Origin: Branchiostoma floridae
Taxonomy: Eukaryota; Chordata; Leptocardii; Amphioxiformes; Branchiostomatidae
Assembly: GCF_000003815.2 (NCBI RefSeq)
Contig: NW_023365879.1
Span: forward strand, 1 to 20,577
DNA length: 20,577 nucleotides
Direction: 5' to 3'
Shown: piece after piece, positions 9,355 to 17,282 of the stretch
Position numbering within the stretch: the first letter of the stretch is position 1
Layout of the letters: each line of letters opens with the position of its first letter
Notes under the pieces: model-generated
Seen by the model: the letters and a program-made list of their open reading frames with translations, nothing else
The model's database searches: none
What the model was told of the DNA's origin: nothing
Program-made: the position numbers and the translations under genes

Positions 9355-12300
9355 GTAAGCTTAGCAGATAATCATTGACCCTATTTATCTGTGATCACAT
9401 AATGGTTTGTTCCTTGTTCCTTGTTGTGATTGACAACTTGGAAAGGTGAAGAAATGCACTCAAGCAAGGAAGAGCAATCCGTGATTATTGTGGTACTTAA
9501 TAATTTTATACTGTTTCTTGGATGCATGTTCATTTTTTTCTTCATCAGTTGCTGTGGAATTTCTAACCTCCATTTATATATATTTGGCATGTTTCAAGCA
9601 TGCTTTACACTAGCTTGAGAGTTTGTATCTTCATTGTTTTTCTCCTAAGAATTCAGAATGCAACAAAAAGATATTTTGTAAAACTCTACATTAATATAGT
9701 ATGTCACATTGAAGTACTCAAGCACAAGATATGTACACATAATGAAAGCTTCAATGTGTAATAAATGGCATTACCTATTGCATTTTGCAGGTTTTATACT
9801 CTAGCACTGAGGCACACAGCTGACAACAACACAGCTCTGCCATTAGCCTATGTGGAGGTCATCACCGTAGGGAGTTCAGAGGTCAATGGGTCATCTGTTG
9901 ACGATGGCAGCATCCAAACGAATGACAGCATTGCAACAAACCTTACCATGGATGGAAACAGTACAGAAGAGGTACATTTAGTCAATTTTTTATTGATGAA
10001 GATTTGAAAAGAGAAAAGGCTATCCTTGTCCTTGGTGCTGAAAATGGTGATCGTGCCATCAGATGGGTTAGGGTGTCTTGGGTCATTTGGTGTTGCCTTC
10101 TTTGTGCTTATTTCTTCTTCTCCTTCAGTTTGCGTGTCCTTATGTCAGTCATTTCAGGGCTCTGGCACTGTTGGGGGAGGGGTGCTCTTGTATGGTATGA
10201 AGTGGTCACTATTTTTGTATTTCTGTATTGCTTTTGTTTTGGATGCCCATGATTTGCAGGGTTTTATTAACTCTTCTATGGGCAGGAGTGCTTCAAACTG
10301 TCTTCCCTGCTGCTGGGCTTTTTGCATCTGTGTGGATTTGATTTGTTTTGTTTTTCTGCCTTCTCCCTACTGCTTAACCCCATAAGCAATACAAATGAAA
10401 CCGAACAGACTGAAGTTAACAAATGTCAAATTAAAAAGATACAGACATTTTCGGCAACGTGTTAAGAGGTCAGCAACTCCTTGTGTTTGAGAACAGCCAC
10501 ACCTCAAGTGTGTTAAAGAACCATACTTATCAAAAAGAACAGGGGTCCTTCTCGTGTGAGTAGATCAAATACATCTGTCCTGATATGCAGGTTGTACTCT
10601 TTAATACAAACCTAGTGTATTATGTCATAAGCTGTTTACCAGGTATGTAATGCTAACAAAATTGATAAACTCAATGCCTATTTATCCTGTTTAGGTTTCC
10701 AGCCCGTGCCCATACAAAGCAGGCCCTGCCTACACCCAGAACATTGCCCTAACAGGTGGACTCGGACAGGTGGCAGTGACCTCACCTGTACAGCTGGATA
10801 GTCGCTGCAGGTACCAGGTGTCACTACACCTGGATGGAGCGGGCACACCTGTGACGATAGACTCTTTGTTGCTGATGCCTGATGTCACAAAGTCAGTTGT
10901 CTATGAACTTGCAGGTAGGGAAATCTTTGATTTGAACAGAAATTTGTCACATTCTTCAGTATCAAACCCTGTATTAGGTTGCTGCATTAACAGAAGGATG
11001 ATACTTTAGATAATTCATACAAACATGCTTACTTTGGCTTTGTTAGTAAAACCTGCATTTGTAGGTGTCCTTTGGCTATGGGCTTAACATCACCCTATCC
11101 CTTTTGTAACAGTTTTGGTAACTGCAGTCCCTAATCAATGTGTACATGTGTGGATTTCAAAACGCCAAAGGGGGGAATTTGTGATTATAACCAAGCATTT
11201 GGATTATTTACCATTAGACCATGACGATTTGATGTTACTCTGCATCTATCCTATCTATTCTATCTAGACAACAACACAAAGGAACTGTATCAGGACTGTG
11301 TGAGGAGTTCTGCCCCCCTCCCCCCTGGTGACCCTGCAAGCTCAGAGCAGTGCCAACTGATGGTCTTCTCACTTAGTGCACAGCTGTATGATGGGGCCAG
11401 AGGTATGTGCATTTGTGAATAACTTTTGTCTAATTTTTTTCCCTTTCTGAATGAATGAATGAATGAATGGTTAATTTGCATGTGGTACATTGCAGCTTAA
11501 ATCTGAATTATGTACACTACACAGTATCTTTTGGCTGATTTGATTGATTTTAAAACACAAGCATAGAAAAATCCCAAAAACATCAATACATCATTCGAAC
11601 AATAAATACTTGGATAAAAGGATTGAGCTAAAACAGTGCATATTGGTACTTTGCCACTGTAATTATTTGTTGCTACTTTCTGCCATCGGTGCTAAATCTT
11701 TGGTCGTTCTTGACACTGAAGTAATTTATTTGGAACATAAAATATTAAGGATTGTTTGGCATATTTGTTTTAAATAAAATGAAAATTCACCACACAAGTT
11801 GATGAGGTGAGAGTAACTTTAAGGTGAAATCAGGGATGAAGCTTGGATGTAATTATTCAAATATTGCTGACTTGAAATTTGCTTTTCCAGCCTGTGCCTG
11901 TGACCCAGTAGGCACAGTGGGAGGGTCATCAGACTGCAGCACTGCAGGTGGGCAGTGCAGGTGTAAGCCAGGTGTGGGGGGAGCCAGGTGTGACACCTGC
12001 ACACCCGGCTACCATGGCTTCTCTTCAGAGGGTTGCACAGGTGAGGTTTCAGTTTGTGGATCAGAATTTTGAATTTGTAGTTATTTAGTTGAAATCGAAG
12101 AAGTTACATTCTCTAATGTAACGTTACATGTTGACAAGCTCAATATATTAGAGTAGCTGAATTGCATATATCTAAGGCAATTGTCAAAGATGATTTAGTA
12201 CACCAAATAGCAATTATTAAACTCAAGCAACTCTGTATATTTGTAAATGTCAGACAACTCAGGTAGCATACATTAGCTTCTATAAGTGACAATGTGCAAT

Positions 12301-14198
12301 ATCTGTTGAAAAGCAGGATAGATGTTGAATTATTTTGTTTTGTCTGCAATTTAAGCTTATACTTTAGTTACATTTAGTAGTACGTCAGTCTAAATTTACC
12401 TGTTGATGTGATGTTTATAGTATAATCATTATTATATTGACAGCACTGTGTTTTCTATTTCACAGCTTGCAACTGTAGTGACCTTGGTTCCGTGCACTTT
12501 GTGTGTGACCTTGCAACAGGACAATGTCCTTGTCACCCAGGGGTGTCCAATGCATCCATGCCGAGTGCCCGTAACCTCACGGCAGATCTGCAGTGCAGGA
12601 GCTGTCAACTGAATTACTTTGGGTAGGTCTCAGAGATACACATGTACCACTTGACAAAAGTTGAATTCGGAATGTAACTTTTTCAAATTTCCAGGGTACA
12701 ATCATGTTTAGATCACCTTCCCCTCATGGTAACCTTTTGCACTGAATGAACAATAAAGTTAAAGACGGTTTGAAATTAACTGCTTTCTTTCATTTTACAA
12801 TGTCTGTCTTCATAGCTAGAATATTCAACATCTGGAATTGTTTGAGAATTAATGCAACTTGTTACTGTTTTACCCCAATTCCCAGAGAATACTTTTTAGG
12901 TTTAAGTACTGGAAGCTAGTTTATTTTTTTTGCCTGCTTTGCAAAAAAAAAATATGGCGTACTATCTCCTTGGTGCTGAAAAGGGGTATTTGTGCAGCGT
13001 GCCATCCAAACGGTGGTTAAGGCGTGGTCACATAGGGAGTGGGATCGTCGTACGATTTTGATGCCTTAGGGTTTGAACTGAACTGAACTGAGGCTTTCAA
13101 GCAAGCTGTGACAGAACCAACGGACACAGGGATTCAAAACAGCATTTTGTGTACCAAGACAGTTGAACTTTGCAGGAGACGTACATTTTTGTCCTACAAA
13201 ATGCCCGAAGTTAGCGATTGTATGACAATTTCACTGCCTATGTGACTGTGCCCTTAGAAAATCCCTGGACTTAGAACTGGACAACTGTATTCAGAAAAAA
13301 ATACCAGTTAATTCAAAAATCTTTTTGATCAATTTTTCTTCAGATTTGAGGGTGGTACAGGCTGCCACCCCTGTCTGTGCAATGAGACAGGCTCGTTGAG
13401 TCTACAGTGCAATGAGACCGGACTGTGCCACTGTCAGGACACGGTGGGGGGAGGGAAGTGTGATGTCTGTCTGCCGGGATTCTTCAACTTCTCTTCACAA
13501 GGCTGCAGGTAAGGACATTTTAGATGAAGAACTAAGATTTGCCAAATGCTAACCATCATATCTAACCCCTATATTTGAACTTGATAAGGAATAGATTAGA
13601 TGATAGTATGAGATTTGATACAAACAATATACTTAACAGGCATCAGATAGTTACAAATTTGTACATTTTACCTTTATATAGACCTTAATATGTTTTTTCT
13701 TGAAGTGAAGAGTTACTCCTACAAGGAGGTTGTTTGTCTTAAGCATTGGTTTATCATTATAGTGCATTATATTTATTCATTAGGTTTCTAAAATTTTTTG
13801 AGTACTCTTTGGCTTCAAGAAGATGTGATTAGATTTGAGGAAAACTCTCAACCATGTTAGCTTAAACTGTAGCTTACTTCATATTGCAGATCACAGTCAC
13901 ATTGCCTTGAAAGAAGTTAGAATTCTGTTTCACATTAAATAATTTTCATCTTTCCCCCAAGTCCCTGTGGCTGTGACGAAGCAGGGTCAGAGGTCATCAC
14001 CTGTGACCAGACGGACGGGTCATGCACCTGCAAGGTCAACGTGGAGGGGGAGGGGTGCCGCACCTGCCGGGACACGACCTTTAACCTGGCCGGGTGGAAC
14101 CCAGACGGGTGCCAGGAGTGCTTCTGTTTTAACCACACAGACAGGTGTCAGTCAGCGGCGGGGTTTGTGATGGGGAACATCACTGTGGAGGTCAACAG
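9047..14198 (+). CDS. Laminin subunit (alpha, LAMA3/LAMA5-type), internal part, eight exons
   Basis: Basement-membrane laminin chain, secreted and extracellular. Exons: 9047-9354, 9791-9971, 10695-10914, 11268-11402, 11891-12040, 12466-12622, 13344-13508, 13962-14198; all have AG/GT borders and compatible phases, giving about 518 residues. Domain order: last Cys of one LE repeat, an LE repeat broken after its sixth Cys, a type-B laminin IV module (about residues 33-282, starting [15 protein letters not shown]), four full 8-Cys LE repeats, then [10 protein letters not shown], the front half of an LE repeat that in alpha and gamma chains is split by a type-A laminin IV module. The fourth LE ends [16 protein letters not shown], very like LAMA5 (recalled). 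The LE/IV boundary ([10 protein letters not shown]) also recalls beta chains, so a beta-like or unclassified laminin remains possible. The N-terminal LN domain, coiled coil and LG domains lie outside the window. Confidence 0.85.
9355..9790 (+). other. Laminin intron (exon 1-2)
   Basis: Intron of 436 bp, GTAAGC...TTTTGCAG. Short frames on both strands but nothing recognisable. Confidence 0.8.
9791..9971 (+). CDS. Laminin exon 2: laminin IV module, N-glycosylation-rich
   Basis: Phase 2 in, 0 out; 181 bp. It completes the split Trp (TG|G) and encodes [14 protein letters not shown], then [16 protein letters not shown] and a Ser/Thr/Asn-rich tail with several N-X-S/T sequons (NGSS, NDS, NLT, NSTE). 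This corresponds to the variable, acidic loop of the type-B laminin IV fold. The donor is GAG|GTACAT. Confidence 0.85.
9972..10694 (+). other. Laminin intron (exon 2-3)
   Basis: Intron of 723 bp. It holds a sequence (about 10018-10075: TGTCCTTGGTGCTGAAAA...GTGCCATC) also present, diverged, in the intron after exon 6 (about 12958-13010). The frames at 10004-10385 look like ORFs but are hydrophobic-Cys, T/G-rich translations with no family match. I regard them as intronic. Confidence 0.75.
10695..10914 (+). CDS. Laminin exon 3: laminin IV module core
   Basis: Phase 0 in, 1 out; 220 bp. It encodes [13 protein letters not shown], then a strand-rich stretch with [11 protein letters not shown], and [13 protein letters not shown], the I-DSLVLMP-type signature strand of laminin IV type-B modules. 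Acceptor TCCTGTTTAG; donor GCAG|GTAGGG. Confidence 0.88.
10915..11267 (+). other. Laminin intron (exon 3-4)
   Basis: Intron of 353 bp, GTAGGG...TATCTAG. No internal feature is recognised. Confidence 0.8.
11268..11402 (+). CDS. Laminin exon 4: end of laminin IV module
   Basis: Phase 1 in, 1 out; 135 bp. It encodes LYQDCVRSS, then [17 protein letters not shown]. The C----FSLSA--Y-GAR stretch is the conserved last strand of the type-B laminin IV module just before the next LE repeat begins with Ala-Cys. Donor AGAG|GTATGT. Confidence 0.87.
11403..11890 (+). other. Laminin intron (exon 4-5) with GAAT microsatellite
   Basis: Intron of 488 bp. It contains a (GAAT)n microsatellite at about 11449-11469. 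The rest is AT-rich without recognisable content. Acceptor GCTTTTCCAG. Confidence 0.8.
11891..12040 (+). CDS. Laminin exon 5: complete LE repeat
   Basis: Phase 1 in, 1 out; 150 bp. It encodes one full laminin EGF-like repeat with eight cysteines: [12 protein letters not shown], then [28 protein letters not shown] and GC. The GY-GF between Cys 7 and Cys 8 is the LE hallmark. The exon is phase-symmetric, consistent with module shuffling. Confidence 0.92.
12041..12465 (+). other. Laminin intron (exon 5-6)
   Basis: Intron of 425 bp, GTGAGG...TTTCACAG. AT-rich; nothing recognised. Confidence 0.8.
12466..12622 (+). CDS. Laminin exon 6: LE repeat with an inserted loop
   Basis: Phase 1 in, 2 out; 157 bp. 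It starts ACNCSDLGS, then [16 protein letters not shown], followed by a longer than usual segment ([14 protein letters not shown]) before [10 protein letters not shown]. The eighth Cys lies in the next exon. LAMA5 (recalled) has an atypical LE at the same place after its laminin IV B region. Donor TTTGG|GTAGGT. Confidence 0.88.
12623..13343 (+). other. Laminin intron (exon 6-7) with a MITE
   Basis: Intron of 721 bp. Its second half holds the inverted-repeat element at 13017-13256. Upstream of that lies the repeat sequence shared with the exon 2-3 intron. Acceptor TTTTTCTTCAG. Confidence 0.8.
13017..13256. mobile_element. Small MITE-like element with about 40-bp imperfect inverted ends
   Basis: The left end AAGGCGTGGTCACATAGG (from 13019) is mirrored at the right end as CCTATGTGACTGTGCCCTT (ending 13255). 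The match continues inward over AGTG--AT-GTC-TAC-AT. TTA occurs at 13017-13019 and 13254-13256 and may be a 3-bp target-site duplication; TA is an alternative reading. The core has no ORF; it has a GAACT triple repeat (about 13074-13089) and a short inverted CATTTTGT/ACAAAATG pair. The superfamily is not determined. Confidence 0.65.
13344..13508 (+). CDS. Laminin exon 7: end of one LE repeat and a full LE repeat
   Basis: Phase 2 in, 2 out; 165 bp. It gives the eighth Cys of the previous repeat (GFEGGTGC), then a complete [44 protein letters not shown]. The four LE repeats are short and regular, with GF-NF in the last loop. Donor GCAG|GTAAGG. Confidence 0.92.
13509..13961 (+). other. Laminin intron (exon 7-8)
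   Basis: Intron of 453 bp, GTAAGG...CTTTCCCCCAAG. Nothing recognised. Confidence 0.8.
13962..14198 (+). CDS. Laminin exon 8: fourth LE repeat and start of the split LE before laminin IV A
   Basis: Phase 2 in, 2 out; 237 bp. It encodes [47 protein letters not shown], then [17 protein letters not shown] and MGNITVEVN with a split codon (AG|GTGAGG). CFCF-----C is the front half of the LE repeat that hosts a type-A laminin IV insertion in alpha and gamma chains. G/C content is higher than in the neighbouring exons. The last 59 bp (14140-14198) are copied four more times downstream. Confidence 0.92.
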
Positions 14199-14318
14199 GT
14201 GAGGAACACACACACACACACACACACACATGCACACACACACACACACACACACACATGCACACACACACACACACACACACATACCCACGTGCATCCG
14301 CACATGCGCATGCACAAA

Positions 14319-14377
14319 GACAGGTGTCAGTCAGCAGTGGGGTTTGTCATGCAGAACATCACTGTGGAGGTCAACAG
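14319..14377 (+). repeat. Laminin exon 8 end, extra copy A
   Basis: A 59-bp copy of 14140-14198, GACAGGTGTCAGTCAGC... to ...GTCAACAG|GTGAGG. It translates in the laminin frame as [17 protein letters not shown] with no stop. It differs from exon 8 by Ala to Val and Gly to Gln, changes shared with the other copies. Confidence 0.9.
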
Positions 14378-14516
14378 GTGAGGAACTTTTGGCACACACA
14401 CACATGCATGTGCATGCACGCACACACATAAACACACACACACAAATGCACACACACACACACACACACACGCACGCACACACGCTCACACACACAAACA
14501 AACACACTCACACACT

Positions 14517-14575
14517 GACAGGTGTCAGTCAGCGGTGGGGTTTGTGATGCAGAACATCACTGTGGAGGTCGACAG
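14517..14575 (+). repeat. Laminin exon 8 end, extra copy B
   Basis: Same 59-bp segment, open in frame, with Asn to Asp near the end (VEVD). The donor-like GTGAGG is kept, and an AG precedes the copy inside ACTGACAG. Confidence 0.9.
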
Positions 14576-14780
14576 GTGAGGAAGCTTTGGCACACACACA
14601 TGGGCATATGCAAGCACATGCACACCCACACACAGGCACACCCATGTGCACACACACACACACGCACATGCACGCACACACGCAGGCACACACACACGCA
14701 CGCACACACGCTCACACACACACACATACAGACACACACACACACACACAGACACACACACACACACACACACTCACACA

Positions 14781-14839
14781 GACAGGTGTCAGTCAGCCGT
14801 GGGGTTTGTGATGCAGAACATCACTGTGGAGGTCAATAG
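14781..14839 (+). repeat. Laminin exon 8 end, extra copy C
   Basis: Same 59-bp segment, open in frame; carries AAT instead of AAC before the donor (GTCAATAG|GTGAGG), a change shared with copy D. It is preceded by CACTCACACAGACAG, also shared with copy D. Confidence 0.9.
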
Positions 14840-15093
14840 GTGAGGAACCTTTGGCACACACACACATGGATGTGCATGCACGCACACACATAAACACACA
14901 CACACACACACAAATGCACACACACACGCACACGCACACACACACACACACGCACACACACACACACACAAACACACACGCACAGACACACACACACACA
15001 TACACGAATGCACACACACACACACACACACTCACACTCACACACACACAAACACACACTCACGGACACTCACACACACACACACGCACGCAC

Positions 15094-15129
<36 letters not shown>

Positions 15130-15140
15130 AATACACACCC

Positions 15141-15307
15141 ACTTACACACACATACTTACTCATTCGAACACATCTTTCCAGACCCACACACTCATGCTA
15201 ACCACGCCACCCACTCAATACTCCCCCGAACTCATACACTTACACCAGAACTTCCAGTCACTTAAAAACCGATAACTTCACCCAACAGCTTAAAAAACCC
15301 CCACCCC
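15141..15307. other. Decayed, G-poor CA-like sequence at a contig edge
   Basis: The sequence drifts from clean CA repeats to an A/C/T-rich string with few G residues and ends in CCCCCACCCC just before the gap. This looks like low-quality base calling at the end of a contig in a hard repeat, not real unique sequence. Confidence 0.55.
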
Positions 15308-15407
15308 NNNNNNNNNNNNNNNNNNNNNNNNNNNNNNNNNNNNNNNNNNNNNNNNNNNNNNNNNNNNNNNNNNNNNNNNNNNNNNNNNNNNNNNNNNNNN
15401 NNNNNNN
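15308..15407. other. Assembly gap (100 N)
   Basis: Exactly 100 N, the conventional length for a gap of unknown size. CA repeat lies on its right and degraded CA-like sequence on its left. The number of array units missing is unknown. Confidence 0.97.
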
Positions 15408-15578
15408 ACACACACACACTCACACACACACACAGACACACACACACACACACACATACACATACACACACACACACTCACACACACACACAGACACACA
15501 CACACACATACACATACACACACACACACTCACACACACACACACTCACACACACACACACACAGACACACACACACA

Positions 15579-15639
<61 letters not shown>

Positions 15640-15640
15640 A

Positions 15641-15699
15641 GACAGGTGTCAGTCAGCCATGGGGTTTGTGATGCAGAACATCACTGTGGAGGTCAATAG
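15641..15699 (+). repeat. Laminin exon 8 end, extra copy D
   Basis: The last copy, after the gap. In frame it reads [17 protein letters not shown]. Its downstream sequence is not the CA linker but GTGAGAAAGCTTATTCCC, i.e. unique intron sequence. It is therefore the copy that borders whatever follows in the gene. Confidence 0.9.
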
Positions 15700-16180
15700 G
15701 TGAGAAAGCTTATTCCCATTCTTTAGACAAAGGTACATGTACCTAGCTTCATACTCAGTTAGTGCAGTTGGATAGGACTTTAAATGGAAGTCTCGTTAAT
15801 AATTTTTCAGGTTGCAAACAGGTACCATAAGTGTAAATGCAGAAATGTTTGCTTAGGTTTTATGTTCACAGAATTCACAGTGACTGATTCACTGCAACTC
15901 AAAGCCAATGGGAAAATTTTTGTTCTTTCTTCTCTCTGCACCACATACATAATGTACATTTTGTACAATTTCATGATGTGTTGGAGGCGCCAGTTGTGAT
16001 GAACATAATGCATGCATGAATACTAATTGAAAGAGCAAATCATTCATTCATTCATTCAATCAAACACATACTACATTGTACTTGTTTATTATAAAGTACT
16101 ATTCAGAGGGTATATATGGTTAGGTCAGTGACAGTTGATGACGCCAGCACTACTGAAAGCTCTGGGGTTTCCCTTACTGT
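15700..16180. other. Non-coding stretch after the exon-copy array
   Basis: I looked for the next laminin exon and found none. The best acceptor (TAATTTTTCAG, ending about 15810) in the right phase opens RLQTGTISVNAEMFA and then stops, with no donor. A (CATT)n microsatellite lies at 16041-16057. Confidence 0.5.
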
Positions 16181-16861
16181 ACAGTACTAGTATTTTTTTA
16201 TTTTTATTTATTCACTGTATTTTGCGAGTATGAGGCAGAAAGCACAAATTGCTTAATATATTAAGCCTTCTACTCATTGACAAGAAACATACGCATAAAA
16301 CAAGAATAGTAAACCACATTACATAGTTACATAAGTACAAAATGGATAACAGAAAAGTAAATTTAAACGAGACAAGTTGGTGCTGAATCAATTAGGAGAA
16401 CCTGCCTGTACAATGGATATAGGTAATGACAAGATCAAAAATGTTACAGTTCTGTTGATGTGAGAGAGATGTTGATCCTGATAACAGTAAAGTACATAAA
16501 GTAGTGTCGTTGAGGTGCTTTAGGTCTACTATAATATTTGAGACAGCCGATAACAAAGAACTTCTTTGGCTAGTATAGAGTGTGCAGTGTAGTAGATAAT
16601 GTTCAGTTGTTTCACAATGATAGCCGCATTTACATGTAGGATAATCAATACAATGGTGTTGAAATAGATGGTAGTTTAACTGACTGAAGTTTAGACGGAG
16701 CCTTGTAAGATGAACTGCGGAACGACCTTGGCCATAAGAGAAATGGGAGTATTTTGTCGGCTTGTTGAATAGTGAGTCCAGCTCTTTTTTTAAAGTGTTG
16801 ATCGAAAGGACGGCTTTAGCATTCGTAGGCAGTTCATTCCACAAGTGAACAGTACTAGTAT
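16181..16861 (-). mobile_element. 5'-truncated non-LTR retrotransposon (LINE) with 13-bp target-site duplication
   Basis: A perfect 13-bp direct repeat, ACAGTACTAGTAT, lies at 16181-16193 and 16849-16861. Between them, on the minus strand, the insert starts inside an ORF at HLWNELP (16847), the conserved W-N-LP motif after the reverse transcriptase domain. It continues with GRSAVHLTRLRLNFSQLN and a CKCGYHCETTEHYLLHC motif, the CxC...H...C signature at the C-terminus of Jockey/CR1-group ORF2 proteins. It stops at 16392-16394 after 151 codons without interruption. A 3' UTR of about 200 bp ends in an A-rich tail (TTTTTTATTTTTATTTATT on the plus strand, from 16194). Truncated 5' end, A-rich 3' end and duplication together show target-primed integration. 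The clade is not certain. Confidence 0.9.
16392..16847 (-). pseudogene. LINE ORF2 C-terminal fragment (reverse transcriptase tail)
   Basis: Open frame of 151 codons plus stop, within the LINE insertion. The open frame appears to extend upstream to 16925, but everything beyond 16848 is target-site duplication and host flank, so the upstream ATG is accidental. It keeps the thumb/C-terminal motif WNELP and the Cys/His cluster CKCG---ETTEH--LHC. The polymerase YADD region and the endonuclease are missing, so it cannot move by itself. The lack of stops and the intact duplication suggest a fairly recent insertion. Confidence 0.85.
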
Positions 16862-17031
16862 GTAGTGCTATCATTACCTCAAAACCACAGTGGACAGTCC
16901 AGTTTCTCCCTACAACAAAAATCAAATCCCTGCAAACTTTAGTGCATTTACAGCAAAGGTAATTTTAATAAACTTTTGTTAAATAAAACCACACCTCAAG
17001 GCCTTGCACACATGATGCAGACAATGTGAAT
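16862..17031. other. FReD gene 3' flank
   Basis: Short non-coding stretch between the LINE and the stop codon of the minus-strand FReD gene. It probably carries that gene's 3' UTR. Confidence 0.5.
16964..16969 (-). promoter_or_regulatory. Candidate polyadenylation signal ATTAAA for the FReD gene
   Basis: TTTAAT on the plus strand reads ATTAAA on the minus strand, 62 bp after the stop codon. This is a common variant signal; no other AATAAA is nearer on that strand. Sequence-only guess. Confidence 0.3.
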
Positions 17032-17282
17032 TTAGAGAGGTCTTATCTTCATCTCAGTGTGCTTGAGAGAATAATTATTTCCCTTCCATCCTGCCCAATT
17101 AACCCCATCTCCATCGGACTGATGGGCCCCGGCATGGTACAGGCCGTTCAGGTTGGCAGTATGGCAACGGCTGTACCACCACCCTCCCTTGAAGGCTTGA
17201 GAACAGTGGAATGTATCATGGGTATCATTGTCTCTGTCCTTGGTGGAGAAGAGCATGGAGGAAGCAATTGTCATACCATCTC
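17032..17282 (-). CDS. FReD gene exon 6: C-terminal fibrinogen-like subdomain
   Basis: Phase 1 in, stop TAA at 17034-17032. Residues 366-448. It holds the calcium-loop region ([12 protein letters not shown]), Cys392 and Cys405, the aromatic/His ligand-pocket stretch [13 protein letters not shown], and [15 protein letters not shown]. Acceptor TGTATTTTCAG. Confidence 0.95.

Larger units (their letters stand above)
14199..15640 (+). repeat. (CA)n-rich satellite carrying laminin exon-end copies
   Basis: Long CA runs with CACG, CATG, CTCACA, CAGACA and AAACA variants fill 14207-14310, 14391-14513, 14590-14780, 14854-15140 and 15408-15640. They separate the exon-end copies. Copies A to C are followed by a shared linker, GTGAGGAA-CTTTGGCACA, so the repeating unit is exon end plus linker plus CA tract, not a simple microsatellite. 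Spacing between copy ends is 179, 198 and 264 bp and then 860 bp across the gap. All long frames in it are His/Thr or Cys/Val repeats and are not genes. Confidence 0.9.

Noticed and set aside
8943-9371. 142-codon plus-strand frame overlapping laminin exon 1
   Set aside because: It is in a different frame from the LE/laminin IV reading and runs from the MITE end through the splice acceptor; the other frame has the cysteine pattern.
10004-10385. Hydrophobic Cys/Phe-rich frames within the laminin intron
   Set aside because: No start context, domain or splice support; composition follows T/G-rich intron sequence.
14145-15265. Many overlapping frames rich in His-Thr or Cys-Val
   Set aside because: They are translations of CA/TG microsatellite in every frame, not proteins. 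Only the 59-bp laminin-derived pieces within them have coding ancestry.
15784-15999. Possible next laminin exon after the array
   Set aside because: The only in-phase acceptor leads to a stop after about 15 residues, has no donor, and lacks the Trp and Cys features expected of a laminin IV A module.
16848-16925. ATG-started N-terminal extension of the LINE ORF (MIFVVGRNW...)
   Set aside because: It lies in the target-site duplication and host flank outside the insertion, so the frame continuing there is accidental.
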